From the NCBI RefSeq assembly GCF_008079445.1, contig NZ_VRYH01000002.1, positions 186,001 through 250,000 on the forward strand: a stretch of DNA of 64,000 bases, given 5' to 3'. The position numbers and the translations under genes are program-made. Numbering within the stretch: the first letter of the stretch is position 1; each line of letters starts with the position of its first letter. The notes below the pieces were generated by a model, which made no database searches, was not told the origin of the DNA, and saw only the letters and a list, made by a program, of their open reading frames with translations. This stretch comes from Aidingimonas lacisalsi. GTDB taxonomy: Bacteria > Pseudomonadota > Gammaproteobacteria > Pseudomonadales > Halomonadaceae. Positions 29,438 to 38,221 of this stretch are shown piece after piece.

Positions 29438-30439
29438 ATGACACGCTTCGCTCACAATGCATTGACTGCCGCCATCGCCAGCGCTTCCACGCTGGCCCTG
29501 GCTACCGCCAGTCTCGGTGTCCAGGCACAAGAAACGATTACGCTGGGACACACCACCTCAGACAATTCGCACTATTCGGTGGGGGTCGATGCCTTTGCCG
29601 AAAAACTCGAAGAGCTCAGTGACGGTGCCTTCGTCGTCGACGAACAGCCGTCCGGTGCGCTGGGTGGAGAGCGCGACATGATCGAGGGGCTGCAGATCGG
29701 CACCCTGGATGCCGTCGTGACCTCGACCGGACCACTGGGTAACTTCGTTCCCGAGACCTATGTGCTCGACCTGCCGTTTCTGTTCGAAGACTACGACCAT
29801 GCGCGTTGTGTACTGGATGGGGAAATCGGTCAGAGTCTGCTCGACAAGGTGGAAGAGAATGACTTGATTGCGCTGGCCTGGACGGAGAATGGATTCCGTC
29901 ACATGACCAACAGCGATCGGGACATCAAGACGCCCGAAGACGCCGAAGGCCTGAAGATCCGCACCATGGAGAACGAGATGCACATGGCGGCCTTCGAGGA
30001 GATGGGCGTGCAACCGACGCCGATGGCCTTCCCTGAGTTGTTCACGGCGCTGCAGCAGGGCACGGTCGACGGTCAGGAAAACCCCATTTCGGTCATCCTC
30101 ACCAGTAACATGTGGGAGGTTCAGGATCGCTTGTCACTAACCGGCCACGTCTATTCTCCGGCTATCATGCTGGCCTCGCCGATATTGTGGGAAGGCCTCA
30201 GCGAAGAAGAGCGCGAGTGGTTCGTCGACGCTGCCCAGGCCGGGGCCGAGGCGACTCGTGCCGAAGTCTCGCGGCTCGAGACTGAAGGTGTCGAGGAACT
30301 CAAGGAGAAAGGCATGACCGTTATCGAAGACATCGATAAGTCGCAATTCCAGGAGGCGGTCGAACCCTCCTATACGACGTATACCGATGAATACGGCAGC
30401 GAAATGCTGGATCGCATCCGCAATAACGACGACTGCTGA
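29438..30439 (+). CDS. dctP: TRAP transporter solute-binding protein (DctP family)
   Basis: The periplasmic binding component of a TRAP transporter, 333 residues. A signal peptide spans about residues 1-30 (cleavage near VQAQ-ETITLGH). The family motif is GEIGQSLLDKVEENDLIALAWTENGFRHMTNSDRDIKTPEDAEGLKIR broken over residues 120-170, with the conserved arginine in GLKIRTMEN binding a carboxylate, and AFPELFTALQQGTVDGQENP. The protein is strongly acidic, as expected in halophiles. AGGAGG lies 7 bases before the ATG. As part of the acid-sugar operon its ligand is probably a C4 or C5 sugar acid. Confidence 0.92.
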   Translation: MTRFAHNALTAAIASASTLALATASLGVQAQETITLGHTTSDNSHYSVGVDAFAEKLEELSDGAFVVDEQPSGALGGERDMIEGLQIGTLDAVVTSTGPLGNFVPETYVLDLPFLFEDYDHARCVLDGEIGQSLLDKVEENDLIALAWTENGFRHMTNSDRDIKTPEDAEGLKIRTMENEMHMAAFEEMGVQPTPMAFPELFTALQQGTVDGQENPISVILTSNMWEVQDRLSLTGHVYSPAIMLASPILWEGLSEEEREWFVDAAQAGAEATRAEVSRLETEGVEELKEKGMTVIEDIDKSQFQEAVEPSYTTYTDEYGSEMLDRIRNNDDC

Positions 30440-30454
30440 TTCCTCCCTGAACCC

Positions 30455-30480
30455 CCTCCCCGGCGGCACCGCCGGGGAGG
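30455..30480 (+). repeat. Strong GC hairpin between dctP and dctQ
   Basis: CCTCCCCGGCG pairs with CGCCGGGGAGG around a GCAC loop (11 base pairs). No T-run follows, so it is more likely to protect the dctP mRNA 3' end or reduce downstream expression than to terminate fully. The 3' arm GGGGAGG also resembles a ribosome binding site ahead of dctQ. Confidence 0.65.
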
Positions 30481-30500
30481 TCTGATACAAGGTGAACACC

Positions 30501-31067
30501 ATGGTGGAGCGCTTCCTGCGTGTCGAGTCTCATCTCACACGCCTGGCATTGTTCGTCGCCGTGTTGATGCTGGTTCTCTCGGTCGTGACAGGTTTTTACC
30601 AGGTTTTGACTCGGTTTGTCTTCAATGCGCCGTCGACCTGGTCGGAAGTGATGGCCCGCTCGACGATGATCTGGTGTGTCTTCCTGGCCATGGCACCCTG
30701 TTTTCGCGGTGGCTACATGATGGCCGTCGAGATCATCTACAAACTGGTACCGGCACGGGCGCTGATGCTGGTGGAGAGCTTTATCGGACTGGCCTGTCTC
30801 ATCGTGCTGGTGATTCTGTTCTACTTCGGCATTGCAATGACAGTGCGCGTGAGCGGTCAGACATTGTCCGGACTGGGAATCTCGATCGCCTGGGCGTATG
30901 CAGCGATTCCGGTAGGTGCGGGATTTTCCCTGATTGCCTTGTGCGCCCGACTGCTGGCTCAGGTGACGGGCCGCGAGACCATTGGTCCACAACGGGATGA
31001 AGCGGAAGAGAGCGTGACATCCGACACCACTGCCGATTCCCAGAAAGAGAGGAGGGCTCGCTCGTGA
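30501..31067 (+). CDS. dctQ: TRAP transporter small permease (DctQ family)
   Basis: The small membrane subunit of the TRAP transporter, 188 residues with four predicted membrane helices. The family motif is FVFNAPSTWSEVMARSTMIWCVFLAMAPCFRGG around residues 40-75. The C-terminal 30 residues are charged and cytoplasmic. The ATG at 30501 with AAGGTGA 5 bases upstream is preferred; a GTG at 30492 is possible. It overlaps dctM by four bases. Confidence 0.9.
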   Translation: MVERFLRVESHLTRLALFVAVLMLVLSVVTGFYQVLTRFVFNAPSTWSEVMARSTMIWCVFLAMAPCFRGGYMMAVEIIYKLVPARALMLVESFIGLACLIVLVILFYFGIAMTVRVSGQTLSGLGISIAWAYAAIPVGAGFSLIALCARLLAQVTGRETIGPQRDEAEESVTSDTTADSQKERRARS

Positions 31068-32338
31068 ACGCTGCTATCGCGATCTCCCTGGTGATCCTGT
31101 TTGCGCTTGGCGTCCCGATTGCCATCTCCATGGTGTTGGCGTCGGTGATCGGCATCGAGTTCTTCTCACGTCTGCCGTTGTTGATGGTGCCGCAGCGGAT
31201 GTTCGTCGGTATCGATAACTTCCCGCTGATGGCGATTCCCTTCTTCATCCTGGCGGGGAATCTAATGGCGGCCGGGGGCATTTCGGAGCGTCTGGTCGAC
31301 CTCGCCAAATCCATCGTGGGTGGTTTGCAGGGCGGCCTGGCCATGACCTGCGTGCTGACCTGCATGATGTTTGCCGCCGTATCGGGGTCCAGCGTAGCGA
31401 CAACGTTTGCCATCGGCTCGATCCTGATCCCGGCGATGGTCAGACACGATTATCCCAAGCCGCTGGCTGCTTCGATTCAGGCCTCGTCCTCGGAACTGGG
31501 CGTGCTGATACCGCCGTCGATTCCGTTGATCCTTTATGGTGTCAGTACCGATACGTCCATTGGAAGGCTATTCATCGCCGGCATCGGTCCAGGGATACTG
31601 GTCGGCGGTGCCTTGCTGACTTTCCTGTATCTGTTCTGCAAGATCCGTGGTTATGGCTTGCGTGATCGCGAGGATCGCACCGGTTTCGTGTCGGCGTTCA
31701 AGCGTGCCTGGGTCGCCATGTTGATGCCAGTCGTGGTGATCGGGGGCATTTATGGTGGCGTCTTTACGCCAACCGAAGCATCGGCCGTGGCCGTGGTCTA
31801 TGCACTGGTCGTCGGCGGACTGATCTATCGGGAACTGACATTCCGGGAACTCTGGCCGATCCTGCGTCAGAGCGTGATTTCCACTGCCACCGTCATGTTG
31901 ATCATCTCCGCTGCGGCGCTGTTCAGCTTTTTGATCAGCCGTTCGGGGTTGCCATCGCAGGTTGCGGCCTGGGTGACCGAGGTGTTCGACAGCCCGGTTT
32001 CCTTCCTGCTTGCCGTCAACGTCATGCTCTTGGTCATCGGCATGTTCGTCGAAACGTCCGCCGCCATTCTGGTGCTGGCACCGATCTTTACGCCGATCGC
32101 CATGCAGTACGGCATCGACCCTGTCCATTTCGGCCTGATCGTCGTGGTCAATCTGGCGCTGGGCATGTTTACGCCGCCCTTGGGTGTCAACCTGTTCGCG
32201 GCCTGTGCCGTGGCGAAATTATCGATCGATCAGTTGCTCCCCTGGCTCCTGCGGTTCGTGTTGGTGGTCCTGGCCTGTCTGATGGCGATCACCTACATGC
32301 CCTGGATCTCGATGGGGCTGGTCGACCTGCTTTATTGA
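31064..32338 (+). CDS. dctM: TRAP transporter large permease (DctM family)
   Basis: The large membrane subunit that carries the sodium-driven transport path, 424 residues with about 12 helices. Signatures are PLLMVPQRMFVGIDNFPLMAIPFFILAGNLM, VSGSSVATTFAIGSILIPAM, SSELGVLIPPSIPLILYGV, GGVFTPTEASAVAVVYALVVG, and FGLIVVVNLALGMFTPPLGVNLF near the C-terminus. It begins with GTG in a four-base overlap with dctQ. Together with dctP and dctQ it forms a complete importer inside the acid-sugar operon. Confidence 0.95.
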   Translation: MNAAIAISLVILFALGVPIAISMVLASVIGIEFFSRLPLLMVPQRMFVGIDNFPLMAIPFFILAGNLMAAGGISERLVDLAKSIVGGLQGGLAMTCVLTCMMFAAVSGSSVATTFAIGSILIPAMVRHDYPKPLAASIQASSSELGVLIPPSIPLILYGVSTDTSIGRLFIAGIGPGILVGGALLTFLYLFCKIRGYGLRDREDRTGFVSAFKRAWVAMLMPVVVIGGIYGGVFTPTEASAVAVVYALVVGGLIYRELTFRELWPILRQSVISTATVMLIISAAALFSFLISRSGLPSQVAAWVTEVFDSPVSFLLAVNVMLLVIGMFVETSAAILVLAPIFTPIAMQYGIDPVHFGLIVVVNLALGMFTPPLGVNLFAACAVAKLSIDQLLPWLLRFVLVVLACLMAITYMPWISMGLVDLLY

Positions 32339-32386
32339 GTCTGAAAACTATCGTCAATAAAACTATCTTCAATGGAGGCATGATTC

Positions 32387-33847
32387 ATGAGTCGTTTACC
32401 CGCCACGCCACCTTGCGCAGCCCTGATCGGTGGGGAGTGGGTCACCACGCCGCAGTCACTGAGTGTCGAGGCGCCGTCGTCGGCAACGCCGCTGGCAGAG
32501 ATCGCTCGCTGTCAGTCACCCCAGGTCGATGCAGCTGTCGACGCAGCGCGCCAGGCCTTTGACGGCGCGCTGGGGACCTGGAGCCAATGGTCGGCGCGTC
32601 AGCGTGGTGAATGGTTGCATCGCTTTGCCGATGCCATCGATGCCGACGCCGAGACCTTGAGCGCGCTCGAGTGCGCCGATACCGGTAAAGCGATGCGTCA
32701 GGCCAAGGGCGATATTGCCGTCTGTGCGCGTTACTTCCGCTTCTATGCCGGTGCCGCCGACAAGTTGCATGGCGAGACGATTCCTTTCGAGACCGACTAT
32801 ACCGTCATGACGCTACGGGAGCCCTATGGTGTCTGCGGTCAGATCATACCCTGGAACTACCCGTCGCAGATTTTCGGGCGTTGTATCGCTGCCGCTCTGG
32901 GGGCTGGCAATACCGTCGTGCTCAAACCCGCCGAAGATGCCTGCCTGAGTGTGCTGCGTCTGGCTGAACTCGCCATGCAGTGCGAGCTTCCGGCGGGTGT
33001 CCTGAATGTCGTGCCGGGGCTGGGAAGTGAAGCCGGTGCCGCGCTGTCAGGACATGCGGGGATCGATCATCTGTCATTTACCGGTTCACCGGCGACCGGC
33101 ACGCTGGTGGCCCAGGCGGCGGCGGCCAACCATGTGCCGGTGACCATGGAACTGGGCGGCAAGTCGCCACAGATCGTGTTCGCGGATGCCGACATGGATA
33201 CCGCACTGGCTACGGTCGTCAAGGCGATCATCCAGAACGCCGGTCAGACCTGTTCCGCCGGCAGCCGACTGCTGGTCGAATCCCGTTGTTACGACGAAGT
33301 GGTGGCGGCGCTGACCGAGCGCTTCTCGGCACTACGCTGTGACGCTGGCGAGGCGGACCCGGATTGCGGTCCGCTGATCAATGCCCGCCAGCGCGCCAAG
33401 CTGGAAGATGCGTTGTCCGCAGCGAAGGCCGATGGCATTCGTGTCGCGGCTGCCGGGCAGTTGGCGGACAGTGCGCCCGCCGAAGGGCATTTCGTCGTTC
33501 CCCAGATGCTGGTCGATGTCCCGGAGGGCCATGACGTGAGCTGTGAAGAGCTGTTCGGACCGGTACTGGCAGTACAGCGCTTCGAGGATGAGGACGATGC
33601 CATTCGTCTTGCGCATACCAGTGACTTCGGTCTCTGTGCCGGTATCTGGACGCGTGATGGTGGTCGTCAATTGCGCCTGGCCAAGCGCATTCGTAGCGGC
33701 CAGGTGTTCATCAATGACTATGGTGCAGCCGGCGGCGTGGAATTGCCGTTCGGTGGCATGGGGCGCTCTGGACACGGTCGTGAGAAGGGGTTCGAAGGGC
33801 TGAAGAGCTATACCCAGATTAAAACCGTTGCCATCCGGCATGGCTGA
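32387..33847 (+). CDS. Aldehyde dehydrogenase (betaine-aldehyde type superfamily)
   Basis: A 486-residue NAD(P)-dependent aldehyde dehydrogenase. Motifs are GVCGQIIPWNYPSQIFGRCIAAALGAGN, FTGSPATGTLVAQAAA, the general-base region MELGGKSPQIVFADAD, the nucleophile cysteine in NAGQTCSAGSRLLVE, and CEELFGPVLAVQ. A GGAGG ribosome binding site precedes the ATG. It lies between dctM and a tartrate/malate-type dehydrogenase and runs in the same direction. The aldehyde may come from sugar-acid catabolism (for example a C3 or C4 semialdehyde), but nothing in the sequence fixes it. Confidence 0.9.
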   Translation: MSRLPATPPCAALIGGEWVTTPQSLSVEAPSSATPLAEIARCQSPQVDAAVDAARQAFDGALGTWSQWSARQRGEWLHRFADAIDADAETLSALECADTGKAMRQAKGDIAVCARYFRFYAGAADKLHGETIPFETDYTVMTLREPYGVCGQIIPWNYPSQIFGRCIAAALGAGNTVVLKPAEDACLSVLRLAELAMQCELPAGVLNVVPGLGSEAGAALSGHAGIDHLSFTGSPATGTLVAQAAAANHVPVTMELGGKSPQIVFADADMDTALATVVKAIIQNAGQTCSAGSRLLVESRCYDEVVAALTERFSALRCDAGEADPDCGPLINARQRAKLEDALSAAKADGIRVAAAGQLADSAPAEGHFVVPQMLVDVPEGHDVSCEELFGPVLAVQRFEDEDDAIRLAHTSDFGLCAGIWTRDGGRQLRLAKRIRSGQVFINDYGAAGGVELPFGGMGRSGHGREKGFEGLKSYTQIKTVAIRHG

Positions 33848-33856
33848 GGAAAGACA

Positions 33857-34933
33857 ATGACTTACAAGATTGCTGTTCTTGCCGGTGACGGCATTGGTCA
33901 GGAAGTGATGCCGCAAGGGCTCAATGTCCTGGAGGCAGTGGCGAAGCGTTTCGATCTGCCATTGACGTTCGAGCATTTCGACTTCGCCAGTTGTGCCTAT
34001 TACATGGAGCATGGCGACATGCTGCCGCCTGATTGGCATGAGACGCTATCGTCCTTCGATGCCATTTACTTCGGTGCCGTGGGCTGGCCCGACACGGTAC
34101 CCGATCATGTCTCGGCATGGGGCTCGCTGCTCAAGTTCCGACGTGCCTTCGACCAGTACGTTAATCTACGCCCATGTCGCTTGATGCCCGGCATCGAGAG
34201 CCCACTCAAGGGTCGCGAGCCGGGGGATATCGATTTCCTGGTGGTACGCGAGAATACCGAAGGGGAATACTCACGGCTGGGCGGTAAAGTCTTCGAGGAT
34301 ACCGACCGCGAAGTCGTGCTGCAGGAAACCTTGATGACGCGGCAGGGGGTCGATCGTGTTCTGAAGTATGCCTTCGAGCTGGCGCGATCTCGGCCACGCA
34401 AGAAGCTCACCTCGGCCACCAAATCCAACGGTCTGTCGATCTCGATGCCCTATTGGAACGACCGGGTCAAAGCCATGAGTGGCCATTATCCGGATGTCGA
34501 GGTCGATCAGTTCCATATCGATATTCTCACCGCCAATTTCGTGCTGCACCCCGACTGGTTCGATGTCGTCGTGGCCAGTAACCTGTTCGGCGACATCCTG
34601 TCCGACCTGGGGCCGGCCTGTACCGGAACCATCGGTATCGCGCCGTCCGGGAATATCAATCCGACCAAGCAGTATCCCAGCCTGTTCGAACCGGTACACG
34701 GCAGTGCACCGGATATTGCTGGCAAGGGGGTCGCCAACCCGATCGGCCAGATATGGTGCGGCGCCATGATGCTGGATCACCTGGGCGAGCCGAAGGCGGC
34801 GGATGCCATCGTCAAGGGGATCGAAGCCGTGCTCGCGCGCAGCGACCGTTCTGTCGTCACGCCGGATCTGCAGGGAACCGGCACCACGGAGGCTCTGGGC
34901 AATGCCATCGTCGATGCCGTGTTATCCAGCTGA
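33857..34933 (+). CDS. Tartrate/D-malate dehydrogenase-type decarboxylating dehydrogenase
   Basis: A 358-residue member of the isocitrate/isopropylmalate dehydrogenase family, closest in pattern to TtuC (tartrate dehydrogenase/decarboxylase) and DmlA (D-malate dehydrogenase). Seen are KIAVLAGDGIGQEVMPQG, YFGAVGWPDTVPDHVSAWGSLLKFRR, LVVRENTEGEYSRLGGKVFE, the catalytic lysine region KKLTSATKSNGLSISMPYWN, NLFGDILSDLGPACTGTIGIAPSGNINP and FEPVHGSAPDIAGKGVANP. GAGGAAAG precedes the ATG. It would oxidise and perhaps decarboxylate a 2-hydroxy acid carrying a second acid group. Confidence 0.88.
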   Translation: MTYKIAVLAGDGIGQEVMPQGLNVLEAVAKRFDLPLTFEHFDFASCAYYMEHGDMLPPDWHETLSSFDAIYFGAVGWPDTVPDHVSAWGSLLKFRRAFDQYVNLRPCRLMPGIESPLKGREPGDIDFLVVRENTEGEYSRLGGKVFEDTDREVVLQETLMTRQGVDRVLKYAFELARSRPRKKLTSATKSNGLSISMPYWNDRVKAMSGHYPDVEVDQFHIDILTANFVLHPDWFDVVVASNLFGDILSDLGPACTGTIGIAPSGNINPTKQYPSLFEPVHGSAPDIAGKGVANPIGQIWCGAMMLDHLGEPKAADAIVKGIEAVLARSDRSVVTPDLQGTGTTEALGNAIVDAVLSS

Positions 34934-34963
34934 CAGCGTGTACGCAGAGAGCAAGGAGAGTGA

Positions 34964-35848
34964 ATGATGAATAGACAGTACCGGGTCGGCATGATCGGCG
35001 TAGGCCTCATGGGGCATGGCATTGCCACCAATATCCTGCGAGCGGGCCATGCGCTGCGCTTTCTCGACCATCCCGGCAATCAGCCGGTTGATGACCTGTT
35101 GGATGCAGGGGCATCACGCCATGCCAGTGCTCGCGAGGTGGCCGAGGGCGCGGAGGTGATCATCCTCTGTGTGACCGGCACCCCCCAGATCGAGAGCGTC
35201 CTGTTCGATACGGATGGAGTGCTCGACGGCTTGCCGGCCGGTGCCATCGTCATCGATTGTTCCACGGCCATTCCGAGCTCCACGGAAGCGATTGCAAAGA
35301 AGGTCAATGCTGCCGGAGGCCGGTTTCTCGATGCCGCAATGACGCGTACCCCCAAGGAAGCCGCCGAAGGTCGTCTGAACCTGATCGTGGGGGCACCGGA
35401 AGAACTGTTTGCCGAGGTCCGCCCGCTGCTGGAAAGTTTTTCCGAGCATATCACCCATGGTGGTCCGGTCAGTTCTGGGCACAAGCTCAAGTTGCTGCAC
35501 AACTATGTGTCATTGGGCTTTACGGCCGTACTCGCCGAGGCGACCGCGGCATCAAGACAGGCCGGTATCGACGATGATGCGTTCCTCGAAGTGTTGGGGA
35601 ATGGTGGCGGTGGCGGTGTCGTGCTGGAGCGTCTGCGTCCGTTCATCAAGGCAGCGGACCCCTCGGGCTTTCGCTTCAGCCTGTCCAATAGCCTCAAGGA
35701 TGTCGGCTATTACAATGCCATGGCCGGCGATGTCGGCGCATCGCATCAGGTCGCCGGGGCGATCGAAGCCCTGTATCGTCAGGTCGATGACCAGGGGGAG
35801 GGAGACCGCCTGGTCCCTGAGTTGATCCAACTGCTGGGTAAGCGCTGA
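34964..35848 (+). CDS. 3-hydroxyisobutyrate dehydrogenase-family oxidoreductase
   Basis: A 294-residue NAD(P)-dependent beta-hydroxyacid dehydrogenase. The N-terminal motif is VGMIGVGLMGHGIATNILRAGH, and the catalytic lysine is in SSGHKLKLLHNYVSLG. The substrate loop reads DAAMTRTPKEAAEGRLNLIVGA rather than the usual DAPVSGG, so it is not a standard tartronate semialdehyde reductase (GarR) or 3-hydroxyisobutyrate enzyme. It is the last gene of the plus-strand run, with AAGGAG 5 bases before the ATG. An ATG at 34967 is an equal alternative start. The substrate is unknown. Confidence 0.85.
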   Translation: MMNRQYRVGMIGVGLMGHGIATNILRAGHALRFLDHPGNQPVDDLLDAGASRHASAREVAEGAEVIILCVTGTPQIESVLFDTDGVLDGLPAGAIVIDCSTAIPSSTEAIAKKVNAAGGRFLDAAMTRTPKEAAEGRLNLIVGAPEELFAEVRPLLESFSEHITHGGPVSSGHKLKLLHNYVSLGFTAVLAEATAASRQAGIDDDAFLEVLGNGGGGGVVLERLRPFIKAADPSGFRFSLSNSLKDVGYYNAMAGDVGASHQVAGAIEALYRQVDDQGEGDRLVPELIQLLGKR

Positions 35849-35875
35849 GCCACGGCGCCTGCCGGTCGTGTCGAC

Positions 35876-36634
<759 letters not shown>

Positions 36635-36889
36635 AATGACCGCGGTCTGGCCGCGGTCGGGGGATATTGTATGCGGGACCGTCTGGCGACGCTAGTCTCT
36701 CCGGTCTCAGCATCGAGGATCCAATGTGTGCCGGGTCTCGGTGACGGCTCTGGAACCAGCAGCGTGTCGAAACTATAGCGACCTTTACAACGCTGTAGCG
36801 AGGATGGCTTGCACGGTAATTAGCCTTGTAGGCTCCCGGTCATCTTTCCCGAACTGACAAGCGGGCGCGTAGCAAGTGCAATGCCGGCT
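36635..36889 (-). other. Intergenic leader/promoter region of the riboswitch and oiaK 3' end
   Basis: This stretch holds no convincing gene. Read on the minus strand it has a possible -10 TACAAT (36666-36671) about 30 bases before the riboswitch, and a GACCGCGG-TCTGG-CCGCGGTC hairpin (36638-36658) between the two. At its far end a GCCGGC-TTCA-GCCGGC hairpin (36883-36898) contains the oiaK stop codon in its loop and may mark the end of that transcript, though no T-run follows. Confidence 0.4.
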
Positions 36890-38221
36890 TCAGCCGGCGT
36901 CGCGGATCTTGCTGAAGTAACTGTCGCTACCGATCTGTCCGCCCTTGAAGGCAATCTCGATCCTGTCGAAAGCAGGATCGTCACTGTAGGCCGTGCACAG
37001 GGGGGAGCCGGGAGTTTCCGGTAGCGGCAAACGGGTCGTGAGTGCCTGGATACCCAGTTGCTGGATGGCATGGCTTGAGGTGTCTCCACCGGCAACCACG
37101 ACACGTGTCAGTCGCTCGAGGCGCACGAGTTCACGCATCAGATAGCCGAGTCGTTGTCCCAATTGATGCCGTGATGACGATGGTAATTCCGCCTGATGGC
37201 TCTCCGGCCCCAAGGCGGTATGGAGGACGACGCTCCGACCGTCCTGCAAAGCCCGCCGGGCTTGGGTCAGACTGTTCTCGAGAACCGCCTCGGCGGTGTC
37301 GTCACTGGCCAATTGCTTGGCATCGAGTGCGATACCATGGAAGCCATCGGCTTGCGCCTGACGGATCTGGCGTGCAGTGGTTTCCGAGCAACTGCCGGAA
37401 ACGACAGCGACCCGGTCCACAGAGCCCGGATTGCTGAAACGAGGGGCGGTATCGATGACCGCCTGCCGGCGCCACTCCTTGAGCAGGGCATATTCGACCC
37501 CGGATGAACCGACAACGAAGCCGCCCGTATTCGGTCGGGTGCGCCACAGTTGTCGTCCCACTGATGCCTGACTGGTCTCGTCGAGCACATCATAGAGTAA
37601 TGCCTCGTGACGTTGATGCCAGGTGTCGACATGCGAGTCGATGTCACTCATGCCGAGTGCGATGATGTCTGCCAGGCCGATATCCAATGATGTCTGTCGG
37701 CTCAGGTGACGACGCAGGTCGGCCTCGTCCATGGGAGTCACCGGGTGGCAAGACATGATGGGGTGGCGGTCGATGCGATACACCTCACCCTGGGCAGCGG
37801 CGAACAAGTGTCCGAACGCGGTATGGCGCTTCATCTGGGGAACGCCGACGACAATGGGAACACAGTGCCGCCCATGCAGTTCGCGGCCGATTTCCAGGGC
37901 ACAGCCGATGTTGCCGACGTCCGGCGCACTGTCGAATGTCGAGCAGGTCTTGTAATGGCACAGTGCAGCGCCGCGGTCACGGAGCCAAGTCAGTGCAGGA
38001 CGAAGATGCTCTCGCATCCAGGCGGGCGATTCGCTGCGGCTGGTGCCGGCGAGGCCGATGGCCTGATAGTCGGCGAAGCGGGCCAATTGGGCGTTGTCGG
38101 GAATCGCAGTGAACAATACCGTCGGTACGCCTTGGCTGCTCAAGGCTTCCAGGACGTCCGTCGAACCGGTCAAGTCATCGCCGTAGTAGCTGATCAGTGG
38201 TGTTGACAGCGGAGCGGGCAT
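36890..38221 (-). CDS. oiaK: 3-oxo-isoapionate kinase (DUF1537 family)
   Basis: OiaK phosphorylates 3-oxo-isoapionate at C4 in D-apionate catabolism. The 443-residue protein is a DUF1537 kinase: ISYYGDDLTGSTDVLEALSS at the N-terminus, HYKTCSTFDSAPDVGNIGCALEIGREL, VGVPQMKRHTAFGHLFA, then VVSGSCSETTARQIRQA, VVAGGDTSSHAIQQLGI and AFKGGQIGSDSYF in the nucleotide domain. It differs clearly from the OtnK paralogue in this window. It follows the RuBisCO-like gene with a one-base overlap (TGATG), so the two are coupled. Substrate is assigned from the conserved apnO-oiaX-oiaK context. Confidence 0.88.
   Translation of the reverse strand: MPAPLSTPLISYYGDDLTGSTDVLEALSSQGVPTVLFTAIPDNAQLARFADYQAIGLAGTSRSESPAWMREHLRPALTWLRDRGAALCHYKTCSTFDSAPDVGNIGCALEIGRELHGRHCVPIVVGVPQMKRHTAFGHLFAAAQGEVYRIDRHPIMSCHPVTPMDEADLRRHLSRQTSLDIGLADIIALGMSDIDSHVDTWHQRHEALLYDVLDETSQASVGRQLWRTRPNTGGFVVGSSGVEYALLKEWRRQAVIDTAPRFSNPGSVDRVAVVSGSCSETTARQIRQAQADGFHGIALDAKQLASDDTAEAVLENSLTQARRALQDGRSVVLHTALGPESHQAELPSSSRHQLGQRLGYLMRELVRLERLTRVVVAGGDTSSHAIQQLGIQALTTRLPLPETPGSPLCTAYSDDPAFDRIEIAFKGGQIGSDSYFSKIRDAG

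Noticed and set aside
36883-36898. GCCGGC-TTCA-GCCGGC hairpin at the oiaK stop as an intrinsic terminator
   Set aside because: The stem is only 6 bp and no T-run follows on the minus strand; described only as part of the intergenic region.
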